Assembly: GCA_039033855.1 (NCBI GenBank)
Contig: JBCCBV010000006.1
Location: forward strand, 111,583-175,582
Reading direction: 5' to 3'
DNA from: JBCCBV01 sp039033855
GTDB taxonomy: Bacteria; Planctomycetota; Phycisphaerae; Phycisphaerales; Phycisphaeraceae
DNA: 64,000 nucleotides
The stretch's first letter is position 1. Each line of letters opens with the position of its first letter. A program made the translations under genes and the position numbers. This document shows, piece by piece, positions 45,002 through 53,591 of the stretch. The notes beneath the pieces were generated by a model that was not told the DNA's origin, did no database searches, and was given only the letters and a program-made list of their open reading frames with translations.

Positions 45002-45706
45002 ATGACCACCGAACCTCTCTCTACGCCGGGCCGGGGCCCGAACCATCAGGCCCACTGGGAGCGCCAGCTCGCGGCGATGCACGCTTCGCTCCTCGAAGGG
45101 CGCGACGTGGCGATCGAGGCGATCGGGCGTCTGGAATCGCTGGCCGGGCAATCCGAGCCGGGCCCGCGGGCCGAAGCGACGCGCGGGATTGACGACGCCT
45201 GCCGGCTGCTCGAGGCCTGGCGGGTCGAGCACGTCGAGGAATGTTTGCACGCCTTGGCGCTCAATCGGCCGTCGTCGATCGAGCTGCGCCTGGCGATCCA
45301 ACTGACCCAGGCGGCGTGGGATTTGGCCGAGCTCTGCCGACACGCCCAGCGGGCCGCGGCGGCGGGCCGCGGTTTGCCGAGCGGGCTCGAGCCCGCGGCG
45401 CACGACTTGGGCGAAGGGCTGCGGGCCGCGACCGATGCGCTGGCTCACCTGGACCCGAGCGCCGGGCGCACGGCCGTGGCCAGGGTGCAACGCGCGCGCG
45501 ACGCCACCTCTCGGGCGTTTGGCGCGAACCCCAGTGCATCGGGCGGGTCGTCTTTACTGACCCTCGCCTCGGCGTTCGACGGCATCGCAGACCGCGTGGC
45601 CGCCATCGCCGAGCGTGTGCTGGAAACCGCCGAGGGGTACGGAGACACCGCCCCGCCGGAGCCGGAATCGGGCCTCGACGGCGTGGACGATCTCGACGAC
45701 GCCTAA
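45002..45706 (+). CDS. Divergent PhoU-like protein
   Basis: 234-aa all-helical cytosolic protein in the position of phoU, 61 bp after pstB. Similarity is weak: MHASLLEGRDVAIEAIGRLESL at the start and ASAFDGIADRVAAIAERVLETAEG near the end resemble the PhoU repeats (ERIADHAVNIAERV pattern) in which the metal-binding acidic residues lie. PhoU reports transporter state to the PhoR kinase; no phoR/phoB pair is in the window. Acidic C-terminal tail. The name rests partly on context. Confidence 0.6.
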   Translation: MTTEPLSTPGRGPNHQAHWERQLAAMHASLLEGRDVAIEAIGRLESLAGQSEPGPRAEATRGIDDACRLLEAWRVEHVEECLHALALNRPSSIELRLAIQLTQAAWDLAELCRHAQRAAAAGRGLPSGLEPAAHDLGEGLRAATDALAHLDPSAGRTAVARVQRARDATSRAFGANPSASGGSSLLTLASAFDGIADRVAAIAERVLETAEGYGDTAPPEPESGLDGVDDLDDA

Positions 45707-45731
45707 GCAGCCGTGGTGCCCGGGATGCCGG

Positions 45732-46031
45732 TCAGGCCGAGCGGATAAACGCCGGGCGCCGGGCAGCCGCGGGCCTTTCGGTTGCCGGAGCGGGCATGCG
45801 CAGCGGCTCTTGCGGCGGGGCCAGGCGTACACGGCCGCCCAGCCGGTCCGCAGCGCGGAACAGCAGCCGCCGACCCGCCGAAGCGTCGCTCACGCCGCCG
45901 CAGCCGGGACAGGTAGCGCGGGCAAGCTCCACCAGCGCGGGGTCGTCACCCCGCCAGGTCATGCGGTCGTCGAGTGTGAGCCGCGCAGACCCTCCCCCGG
46001 GCCTTTGTACCGTCAGTTCACCAATGAGCAT
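45732..46031 (-). CDS. Small hypothetical protein with a single CxxC
   Basis: 99 aa from ATG at 46031, preceded by a strong ribosome binding site (AGGAGG, 8 nt upstream). No family recognised. A beta-rich N-terminus (MLIGELTVQRPGGGSARLTLDDRMTWRG) leads to CPGCGG (about 45-50), then a basic, Pro/Ala-rich tail. No signal peptide or helices. It has its own well-formed promoter with a dyad at the -35, so it is likely regulated. Confidence 0.6.
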   Translation of the reverse strand: MLIGELTVQRPGGGSARLTLDDRMTWRGDDPALVELARATCPGCGGVSDASAGRRLLFRAADRLGGRVRLAPPQEPLRMPAPATERPAAARRPAFIRSA

Positions 46032-46073
46032 TCCAATCCCTCCTAAAAGACGCCAGACCGCGTCGCTCACGAA

Positions 46074-46101
46074 ATACTAACAGATTGGGGCCCCTGTACA
46101 A
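46074..46101 (-). promoter_or_regulatory. Promoter with overlapping dyad for the small CxxC protein
   Basis: Minus strand: TTGTAC (46101-46096), a 16-nt spacer and TAGTAT (46079-46074). The -35 lies in CCCCT-GTACA-AGGGG (plus strand 46091-46105), a 5-bp-arm dyad that could be an operator. The local sequence is clearly more AT-rich than its surroundings. Confidence 0.5.
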
Positions 46102-46252
46102 GGGGTTTGCTCATGATTCCTTAACATAACCACGCAGTCTGTCCGCTTCGCCGCGAGCCGCCTTTCAATCGACGCCGCCCGAGACCGCCGCAGAACCACG
46201 AAAACTCAGCGATCGGCCCCGATTCGAGCGATAACGCCCGTGGAGTCCCGCG

Positions 46253-46714
46253 ATGCACCAAGAGGCCTACGAACTCACCGTCCCGGCCGAGCCGGCGTCG
46301 CTCAAGCGGGTGCGCGACCACTTCCGCCCCATCCTGGGCCACCTGGCCGGCGACCGGACCGAAGACCTGCTGCTGGCCATCGACGAGGCCTGCTCGAACG
46401 TCATCAAGCACCGTCGAGAAGAAGGCCAAGGCCCCACCGAGGACCTGCACCTGCGGGTCGAAACCGACCCTTCGCTCCGGCTGCTGATGCGCCTGCCGGG
46501 CTTCTGCGCCGTGGCCGACAAAGACAAGATCAAACCCCGCGACCTCGACGACGTCCGCCCCGGCGGGCTGGGGATGCACTTCATCGCCGAAATCATGGAC
46601 TGCGTTTCGCTCGACCCCGACCCCGACCGGCCGGGCATGCTGCTGCTGACCATGGAAAAGGCGCTCGACCCCGAGCATCTGGCCGAAGACCCCTCGGGAG
46701 ACGGCGATGCTTGA
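46253..46714 (+). CDS. RsbW/SpoIIAB-like anti-sigma ATPase-fold protein
   Basis: 153-aa protein of the GHKL fold (HATPase_c_2). The N-box is IDEACSNVIKH with E45 and N49, and the later glycine-rich GGLGMHFIAEIMD (104-116) is normal. The G1 box, usually D-x-G-x-G/P-F, reads MRLPGFCAV (79-87) and lacks the adenine-binding Asp, so kinase activity is doubtful. It overlaps the STAS gene by 8 nt, the classical anti-sigma/anti-anti-sigma pair. Confidence 0.82.
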   Translation: MHQEAYELTVPAEPASLKRVRDHFRPILGHLAGDRTEDLLLAIDEACSNVIKHRREEGQGPTEDLHLRVETDPSLRLLMRLPGFCAVADKDKIKPRDLDDVRPGGLGMHFIAEIMDCVSLDPDPDRPGMLLLTMEKALDPEHLAEDPSGDGDA

Positions 46715-47018
46715 CCTGAATACGCAGCAGACCCCGGCGGGTGCCACTGTGCTGGCCAAAGGCGAAATCGACCTGGAATCGGCGCCCGAGTTGCTTCAGA
46801 AGCTCACCCCGATGATGAAGTCAGGTGCCGCGGTCCGCGTCGACCTGTCCGGCGTGTCGTACATGGACTCCACCGGCGTGGCCGTGCTGGTGCAGGCGCT
46901 GAAGCTGGGCCAGAAAAAGGGCGCCGGGTTCACGCTGGTGTCGCCGAGCGAGCGCGTCCAGGCCGTGCTCAGCCTGGCCCGGCTGGACCAGGTCTTCGAG
47001 ATCGAGGCCGGGGGCTGA
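46707..47018 (+). CDS. STAS-domain protein (anti-sigma antagonist or MlaB-like)
   Basis: 103-aa STAS protein. The fold signature GEIDLESAPEL is followed by the phospho-site loop SYMDSTGVAVLVQA with S55, the residue RsbW-type kinases phosphorylate. It is 9 bp upstream of mlaE. In enterobacteria the STAS protein MlaB is a subunit of the MlaFEDB complex and binds MlaF, so this protein could fill that role, the RsbV role, or both. Confidence 0.87.
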   Translation: MLDLNTQQTPAGATVLAKGEIDLESAPELLQKLTPMMKSGAAVRVDLSGVSYMDSTGVAVLVQALKLGQKKGAGFTLVSPSERVQAVLSLARLDQVFEIEAGG

Positions 47019-47027
47019 ATCCGCAAG

Positions 47028-47891
47028 ATGTCCGCCGCCCCCCCCGCCGCCGCGTTGCGATGGCCGTCCGCGCTGGCGGGTTCGGTCGGACGCCACCTGC
47101 TGGGGCTGGGGCCGATCGCCCGCGATATGACCGGCGTGATCGGCCAAGTGACCCGCCTCGGCGCCCAGGCTTGCTACATGGGATTCTGGCTTGGCGTCCG
47201 CGGCAAGATCAAAATCAAGAAGCAGTTGCTGCCGCTGCTGACCAACGTCGGCGTGAGGTCGGCCCCGATCGTGTGCCTGGTGTCGGTGCTGATCGGCGCA
47301 ATCCTGGTGCTGCAAACCGGCGAAACCATCGACCGCTTCGGCCAAATCGGCGAGGCGCCCGGCCTGGTGGCGCTGTCGATGACCCGGGCGCTCGGGCCGC
47401 TGATGACCGCGATCGTGCTCATCGCGCGGGTCGGGGCGTCGTACACGGCCGTGCTCGGGTCGATGAACATCAACGACGAAGTCGTAGCCCTGCGGGTCAT
47501 GTCGATCAACCCGGTGGGCTATCTGGTGGCGCCTCGGCTGATCGCGATGGTGGTGATGACGCCCTGCCTGGTTTCGTTCTCGTATCTCTTGGGCATGGTC
47601 GGCGGCGCGGTAGTCGCCTGGCCGGTGTACGACATCACGCTCCAGCGCTACTGGGCCAAGAGCATCGAGTACCTGACGTTGGCGGACGTCTACAGCGGGC
47701 TGATGAAGTCGATGGTGTTTGCCGTGCTGATCTCGCTGATCTCCTGCCACCACGGGCTGGCGGCGCGCGGCGGGCCGACCGGCCTGGGCCGGAACATCAT
47801 GGTCAGCGTGGTGACCTGCCTGGTGATCGTGGTGCTGGCCGACGCGGGCATGACCGCCTTCATCAACCAGTACCTGCTGGGGGCCTCGTGA
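47028..47891 (+). CDS. mlaE: Mla-type lipid ABC transporter permease MlaE
   Basis: 287-aa inner-membrane permease. The MlaE core is clear: SVLIGAILVLQTGETIDRFGQ, SMTRALGPLMTAIVLIARVGASYTAVLGSMNINDEVVALRVMSINPVGYLVAPRL and SLISCHHGLAARGGPTGLGR. It moves phospholipids between inner and outer membranes together with the ATPase and MCE proteins of the next genes. Its end overlaps mlaF as GTGA. Confidence 0.92.
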   Translation: MSAAPPAAALRWPSALAGSVGRHLLGLGPIARDMTGVIGQVTRLGAQACYMGFWLGVRGKIKIKKQLLPLLTNVGVRSAPIVCLVSVLIGAILVLQTGETIDRFGQIGEAPGLVALSMTRALGPLMTAIVLIARVGASYTAVLGSMNINDEVVALRVMSINPVGYLVAPRLIAMVVMTPCLVSFSYLLGMVGGAVVAWPVYDITLQRYWAKSIEYLTLADVYSGLMKSMVFAVLISLISCHHGLAARGGPTGLGRNIMVSVVTCLVIVVLADAGMTAFINQYLLGAS

Positions 47892-48700
47892 ACGACGCGG
47901 CCGACACGCCCGCCCCGATGGTGACCGTGCGCGACATCGAGCTGTCGTTCGGCGCCACCAAGGTGCTACGGGGCGTGAACTTCGACCTCGAGCGAGGCAA
48001 AACGCTCTGCGTGCTCGGCGGGTCGGGCGGCGGCAAGAGCACGCTGCTCAAGGCGATGATCGGGGTGCTTCAGCCCGATGCCGGCGCCATCACGCTCAAC
48101 GGGCAAGACCTGTGCGGGGCCAAGGGGGCAGAGCTCGACAAGATCCGCCGGGGCTTTGGCGTCATGTTCCAGTCCGGCGCCCTGCTCAACTCGATGACCA
48201 TCGCCCAAAACGTGGCCCTGCCCCTGGAGCACCACACCCGGCTGGACCAGGAGACCATCGACACCACCGTCAAGATCAAGCTGCACCAGGTCGACCTGTT
48301 GCACGCCGCCGACCGGCTGCCCGCGCAGATCTCCGGCGGGATGCAGAAGCGAGCCGCGGTGGCACGAGCGCTCGCGCTCGACCCGCGCATCCTCTTTTAC
48401 GACGAGCCGTCCGCGGGCCTCGACCCCATCGCCACCGCGCGCCTCGACGACCTGATCAACCAGCTCCGCGACACCATGGGCATGACCAGCATCGTGGTGA
48501 CGCACGTGCTCGAAAGCGTCCGGCGGATCGCCGACCGCGTGGTCATGCTCGACAAGGGCAAGGTCATCCTCGACGGCACGCTGGACGACCTGGAGACCGC
48601 GGACGACCCGCGCATCGCCCAGTTCCGATCGGGGGAAACAGCCGGGCCCAACAGCGGCGTGGTGAGCGAGCAGCAGTTCCTCAAAGACCTCTTGCACTAA
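47888..48700 (+). CDS. mlaF: Mla-type lipid ABC transporter ATPase MlaF
   Basis: 270-aa ATPase. Walker A GGSGGGKSTLL, Q-loop VMFQSGALLNSMTIAQNVALPLEH (the MlaF form), signature ISGGMQKRAAVARALALDPRILFYDEPSAGLDP, and THVLESVRRIADRVVML. The GTG start lies in the 4-nt overlap with mlaE. A C-terminal extension of about 20 residues follows the cassette; in MlaF the C-terminus contacts MlaB. Confidence 0.93.
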   Translation: MNDAADTPAPMVTVRDIELSFGATKVLRGVNFDLERGKTLCVLGGSGGGKSTLLKAMIGVLQPDAGAITLNGQDLCGAKGAELDKIRRGFGVMFQSGALLNSMTIAQNVALPLEHHTRLDQETIDTTVKIKLHQVDLLHAADRLPAQISGGMQKRAAVARALALDPRILFYDEPSAGLDPIATARLDDLINQLRDTMGMTSIVVTHVLESVRRIADRVVMLDKGKVILDGTLDDLETADDPRIAQFRSGETAGPNSGVVSEQQFLKDLLH

Positions 48701-48784
48701 CCGGGGCCGGTGCGCCGATATCTCACGGGATGCGCACGCGGCGCGAGCAGGCTGCGCCCCAACACAGCCCTCCGAAGCGTCGCC

Positions 48785-49870
48785 ATGAACACCTACACCA
48801 AGCACGAAATCGTGACCGGCGGGTTTGTGGTGCTGGCCGCGGCGATCTTTGCGCTGTTCGCGTTCAACATCCTGGACATCGACCTGCGGATCGGCTCGGA
48901 CCTCGAACCGGTCCAGTTGACCGCCGAGTTCACCGACGTGGGCGCGCTGACCGTCGGCGACCGCGTGGTGTTCGGCGGGACCGAGGTCGGCAAGGTGACC
49001 GGCATCGCCATCAAGATCGACCAGCTAACCCGAGAGCAAGCCGACGCCCTGAACCTCAAGGGATCGGAAACCGTGGTCCGGCCCGGCGACAACGGGCAGG
49101 TCATCCAGGTGACCTTTGAGGTCGACGACCCGAACCTGCGCATGGACCCGGCCACGGCGTCGGTGTCGATCTCGCGAGCCAGCCTGCTGGGGCGCGACCA
49201 GCTGGCGCTCGACCCCGGCCGTCTGCCCGCGGACGCGGACCCGATCGTGTCGATCGGTGGCAAGGACATGACGCCGTTGGCCATCGCCGGTCAGGAGCGC
49301 CTGGGCTTCGACGGCCTGCTGGCCCGGGCCGGGCCGATCCTGACCGCGGCGCAGGCCACGCTCGACAACTTCAACGACAAGATCCTGACCGACGACAACA
49401 GCAACGCCGTGAAGTCGATCCTGGCCCGGGTGGACTCGGCGGCCGAGGAAGCGGAGTCGTTTTTGACGTCGGCCGAAGCGACCTCGGACACCGTGCGCGG
49501 GCTCACCGAAAACGTCCAAGGCCGCATCGACGAAGGCTGGCCAGCCACGCGGGCGGCGATCGAGTCGCTAACCCAAATGGCAGGCACGCTGGAGAAGCAG
49601 GTCGAGCTCATCGGCGCCGAAGCGGTCGGGTTGCTTGCCGGTGCCGACCAGGTCGTGCGCGAAAACCGGCCGGAAATCGCAGAAGCCACCCGTCGGCTGC
49701 GACGCACGATGTTCGAGGCCGAGTTGCTGGCCCGCAAGCTGCGCTCGAACCCCTCGATCGTGGTGTTTGGCGACGACGACCCGCTGCTCGACGCCGAGCT
49801 CAACGATCAGGCCTGGCTGCTGCGGTCCGGCCGTGCCCAGCCGTATCAGCAACGGGATGAGAACCCTTGA
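48785..49870 (+). CDS. mlaD: MCE-domain protein MlaD
   Basis: 361-aa periplasmic protein held by one N-terminal helix (GGFVVLAAAIFALFAF, about 12-27). MCE domain at about 40-155 (VGALTVGDRVVFGGTEVGKVTGI, SISRASLLGRDQLALDPG), then a long helical/coiled region (about 190-330) with Asn/Asp/Glu-rich heptads. It is longer than E. coli MlaD (about 180 aa) and more like the needle-type MCE proteins. Starts 84 bp after mlaF; stop overlaps the following gene. Confidence 0.88.
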   Translation: MNTYTKHEIVTGGFVVLAAAIFALFAFNILDIDLRIGSDLEPVQLTAEFTDVGALTVGDRVVFGGTEVGKVTGIAIKIDQLTREQADALNLKGSETVVRPGDNGQVIQVTFEVDDPNLRMDPATASVSISRASLLGRDQLALDPGRLPADADPIVSIGGKDMTPLAIAGQERLGFDGLLARAGPILTAAQATLDNFNDKILTDDNSNAVKSILARVDSAAEEAESFLTSAEATSDTVRGLTENVQGRIDEGWPATRAAIESLTQMAGTLEKQVELIGAEAVGLLAGADQVVRENRPEIAEATRRLRRTMFEAELLARKLRSNPSIVVFGDDDPLLDAELNDQAWLLRSGRAQPYQQRDENP

Positions 49871-50790
49871 TCGCCCTTCTCTCTCGTGTCGGCCTGCTTG
49901 CGATCGCGCTCGGGCTGTCTGCGCTCTTGGCGTTACTCGGCTGCGGCCGGAAAGACGGCGTCGCGCCGATCCGCAGCCACTTCAACCTCGGCGTCGCGCA
50001 CTTCGACGATCAGCAGTGGGACGCCGCCGCGGCGTCGTACCGACGGGCGCTCTCGGAAGACCCTTCCGACCGCAGGGCCCGGTTCAACCTGGCCGTGACG
50101 CTCGAACTGGCCGCGCGTGACGCCGCAGACGAGGTCGAGGCCGCGCAGCTGCGCACCCAGTCGGCGGAGGAGCTCGAAGAGCTCTTGCGCCGTCACCCCG
50201 ACGACCTGCGGGCGATGCTCAACCTCGCGGCGCTCGCGGGCGAGCAAGACGGCCTCGACGCCGGGCGTACCAAGTACCAGTCCGCGACCGAAGCCCACCC
50301 CCGCTCGGCCGAGGCATTCGCCGCCTACGCATCGTTCTTGCTCGGGCAAGAAGAACCAGAAGACTCCGCCGATCAAGCCCAAAGGGCGCTTGCCATCGAC
50401 CCGGGGTCGTTCGCCGGCAACGTGGCGCTCGGCGACGCAAAGCTCGCCCTGGGCGACCTCGATACGGCCGCCGAGGCCTACGAAACCGCGTTGCGGACCC
50501 ACCCCGATCAGCCGGTCGTGCTGCGCACCTTGGCACGCTTGGAGTTCGAGCGCGGCCGGGCCGAAGAGGCGGAGGTTTACGCCCGAAGAGCGCTGCTCAT
50601 CGACCCCGACGCGCCGGCGGTGCACCGGCTGGCGTCCCGCATCGCCGAGCAACAAGGCGCAATCGAGTCGGCGGTCTATCACACCTGGCGGGCCCGCGAC
50701 CTGTCTTCGAGCCCGGAACAGGCCGAGCGCGACCGCCAAACGTTGTCGCGTCTGTACGGACGGTTGACCACGGCCAGCGCCGCCGAGTGA
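49867..50790 (+). CDS. TPR-repeat lipoprotein of the mla operon
   Basis: 307-aa lipoprotein starting at TTG within TTGA, overlapping the mlaD stop. Hydrophobic segment and lipobox LLGC (about 23-26). TPR units follow: FNLGVAHFDDQQWDAAAASYRRALSEDP, AYASFLLGQEEPEDSADQAQRALAIDP, GDAKLALGDLDTAAEAYETALRTHP and LARLEFERGRAEEAEVYARRALLIDP. An MlaC or ABC-type lipid-carrier partner is not encoded here; the TPR protein may be a docking factor. Confidence 0.83.
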   Translation: MIALLSRVGLLAIALGLSALLALLGCGRKDGVAPIRSHFNLGVAHFDDQQWDAAAASYRRALSEDPSDRRARFNLAVTLELAARDAADEVEAAQLRTQSAEELEELLRRHPDDLRAMLNLAALAGEQDGLDAGRTKYQSATEAHPRSAEAFAAYASFLLGQEEPEDSADQAQRALAIDPGSFAGNVALGDAKLALGDLDTAAEAYETALRTHPDQPVVLRTLARLEFERGRAEEAEVYARRALLIDPDAPAVHRLASRIAEQQGAIESAVYHTWRARDLSSSPEQAERDRQTLSRLYGRLTTASAAE

Positions 50791-50822
50791 CCGGGTTTGA
50801 CCTTGCAATGACGTGCCGGTGT

Positions 50823-51092
50823 TCAGCCGTCGACCGCGGCCTGGAGCACCTGCTCGGGCGAGTCGATCTCGGTGACGCGGATGCCGAAGTTCTCGCCGAC
50901 CTTCACCGCTTCGCCCTGGCCGATGACCTTGTTGTTGACCAGGACTTCCAGCCGTGCCTCGGCGTTCTTGTCGAGTTCGAGGATGGCCCCGGGCTGCAGG
51001 GCCAGCACGTCCTCAAACGCCATGTGGCGCCTTCCGATCTCGACGATCAGCGGCACGTCGAGGCTCAGGATCATGCGGGGGTCGGTAGCCAC
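50823..51092 (-). CDS. fliN: Flagellar motor switch protein FliN (SpoA/C-ring domain)
   Basis: 89-aa protein made almost wholly of a SpoA/FliN domain: ILSLDVPLIVEIGRRHMAFEDVLALQPGAILELD, EVLVNNKVIGQGEAVKVGENFGIRVTEI. The start is GTG at 51092 (ATG at 51074 is an alternative). No other flagellar gene is in the window, so it is isolated from the usual fliM/fliN/fliO context. A type III secretion C-ring homologue is possible. Confidence 0.85.
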   Translation of the reverse strand: MATDPRMILSLDVPLIVEIGRRHMAFEDVLALQPGAILELDKNAEARLEVLVNNKVIGQGEAVKVGENFGIRVTEIDSPEQVLQAAVDG

Positions 51093-51170
51093 AGTTGCGG
51101 TATCGGCCCGATGCGTCCGGTGCCTGCATAGCGGGTCGGCGGCCCGACGGTCCGCAGTCCAACTTGCGGC

Positions 51171-52427
51171 TCAGGCCCCGGCGGCGGGCGCGAGCGTTTC
51201 GGGCGCTCTCAGCGGCGCCGGGCCCAGGGTCACCAGCGTGATGTCGTCCACCGGGCGGTCGGCCACGAAGGCCCGGAGCTTGGCGGGGTCGAGCGCAGCG
51301 ACCTCGGCCGAACGTTCGTCGAGCGTGCGGGCACGGCCGCGCAGGAACAGGTCGCCGGCGATGGCCTCGGCCCGGGCACCGGTCGATTCACCCTGCATCA
51401 CCAGGCGCGACTTCATGCCGATGACGGCCCGGTCGAACTCGCCGTCGTCGAAGCCTTCGGACAGTCGGCGGAGCTCGGCCACGAACACGTCGAGCGTTTC
51501 CTGGGCCCGGGCGCTCGTGGTGCCGGCATAGCCCATCACCAGCCCGCGGTCGCGCATCGGCAGGTACCGGGCGCTGACCGAATAGCACAAGCCGCGCTTC
51601 TCGCGCACTTCGCTGAACAGCCGGCCGGACATGCCGCCCGACAAAATCGACACCGCCGCGCGCTGCAACAGCGAATCGGGGTCGGTTTCGGGCACGGCCG
51701 GGTAGGTGAGCGCGATGTGCGACTGCGCGCTGTCGGACGCCACGTGGTGGGCGCCGCCCGGCGCGGCCGCGGTGGGGTCGGTCGGTTCGCCGCCCCCGAT
51801 CCAGCCGGCGGTCAACTCCTCGACTTGTTCGAGCAAGCCGGGCCAGTCCACCTTGCCGGCCACCGACAAGATCGACCCCTTGGGCCCGCATCGCTTGGCC
51901 CAATAGGCCCGCACACAATCGACCGAAAGCTCTTCCACGTGGTCGCGTACGCCCAGGCTCGGGCGGCCCCAGGGCGCGGGCAGGGCCTTGGCGAACAGCT
52001 CGTGCACAACCTGCTGCTGCGGCTCGTCCTGCAGGCCGTCGATGGCTTGCACGGCCAGGTCTTTGGCGGGGCCGAGCGCGTCCTCTTCGAGGTTCGGACG
52101 CGTGGCCATGGCCAAGATCAACGGCAGCGCCTCGGTCAGGTTGCGCCCGAGCAGCGTGGCCGATGCCTTGAGGTGGTGCGTCCCGGCCGAGGTGGCGCGG
52201 TGGACGCCCAGGGCGTCGAGCGCCTCGGCGTGCTCGCGCGCGGCCTTGCCGCCGGCGCCGCGGAGGATCATTTCGGACAACACCGGGGCCACGCCGTCTT
52301 GGCCGGCGGGTTGGCTGGCGACCCCCGCAGGCGTCAACAGAGACAGCGCCACCGATTCGGCGCCGGGCATGGGTTCGGCGACGACCCGCAGGCCGGACTC
52401 GAGCGTTTGGGTGTGGATCTCGGGCAC
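51171..52427 (-). CDS. M16-family protein without the zinc-binding motif
   Basis: 418-aa protein of the pitrilysin/processing-peptidase fold. The C-terminal half is typical (SGGMSGRLFSEVREKRGLCYSVSARYLPMRDRG, FDDGEFDRAVIGMKSRLVMQGESTGARAEAIAGDLFLRGR). In the N-terminal half the HxxEH of active enzymes is replaced by P-V-L-S-E (48-52), so it should not bind zinc there. Such proteins usually work as the non-catalytic partner in a heterodimer; none is adjacent. GTG start. Confidence 0.83.
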   Translation of the reverse strand: MPEIHTQTLESGLRVVAEPMPGAESVALSLLTPAGVASQPAGQDGVAPVLSEMILRGAGGKAAREHAEALDALGVHRATSAGTHHLKASATLLGRNLTEALPLILAMATRPNLEEDALGPAKDLAVQAIDGLQDEPQQQVVHELFAKALPAPWGRPSLGVRDHVEELSVDCVRAYWAKRCGPKGSILSVAGKVDWPGLLEQVEELTAGWIGGGEPTDPTAAAPGGAHHVASDSAQSHIALTYPAVPETDPDSLLQRAAVSILSGGMSGRLFSEVREKRGLCYSVSARYLPMRDRGLVMGYAGTTSARAQETLDVFVAELRRLSEGFDDGEFDRAVIGMKSRLVMQGESTGARAEAIAGDLFLRGRARTLDERSAEVAALDPAKLRAFVADRPVDDITLVTLGPAPLRAPETLAPAAGA

Positions 52428-52496
52428 GGGCAGATCGTAGCGGGCGTGGCCACGGCCGGCGTGGGGCGAGGCGTCGGTCGAGATCGTCGGTTGTGC

Positions 52497-53588
<1,092 letters not shown>

Positions 53589-53591
53589 CGG

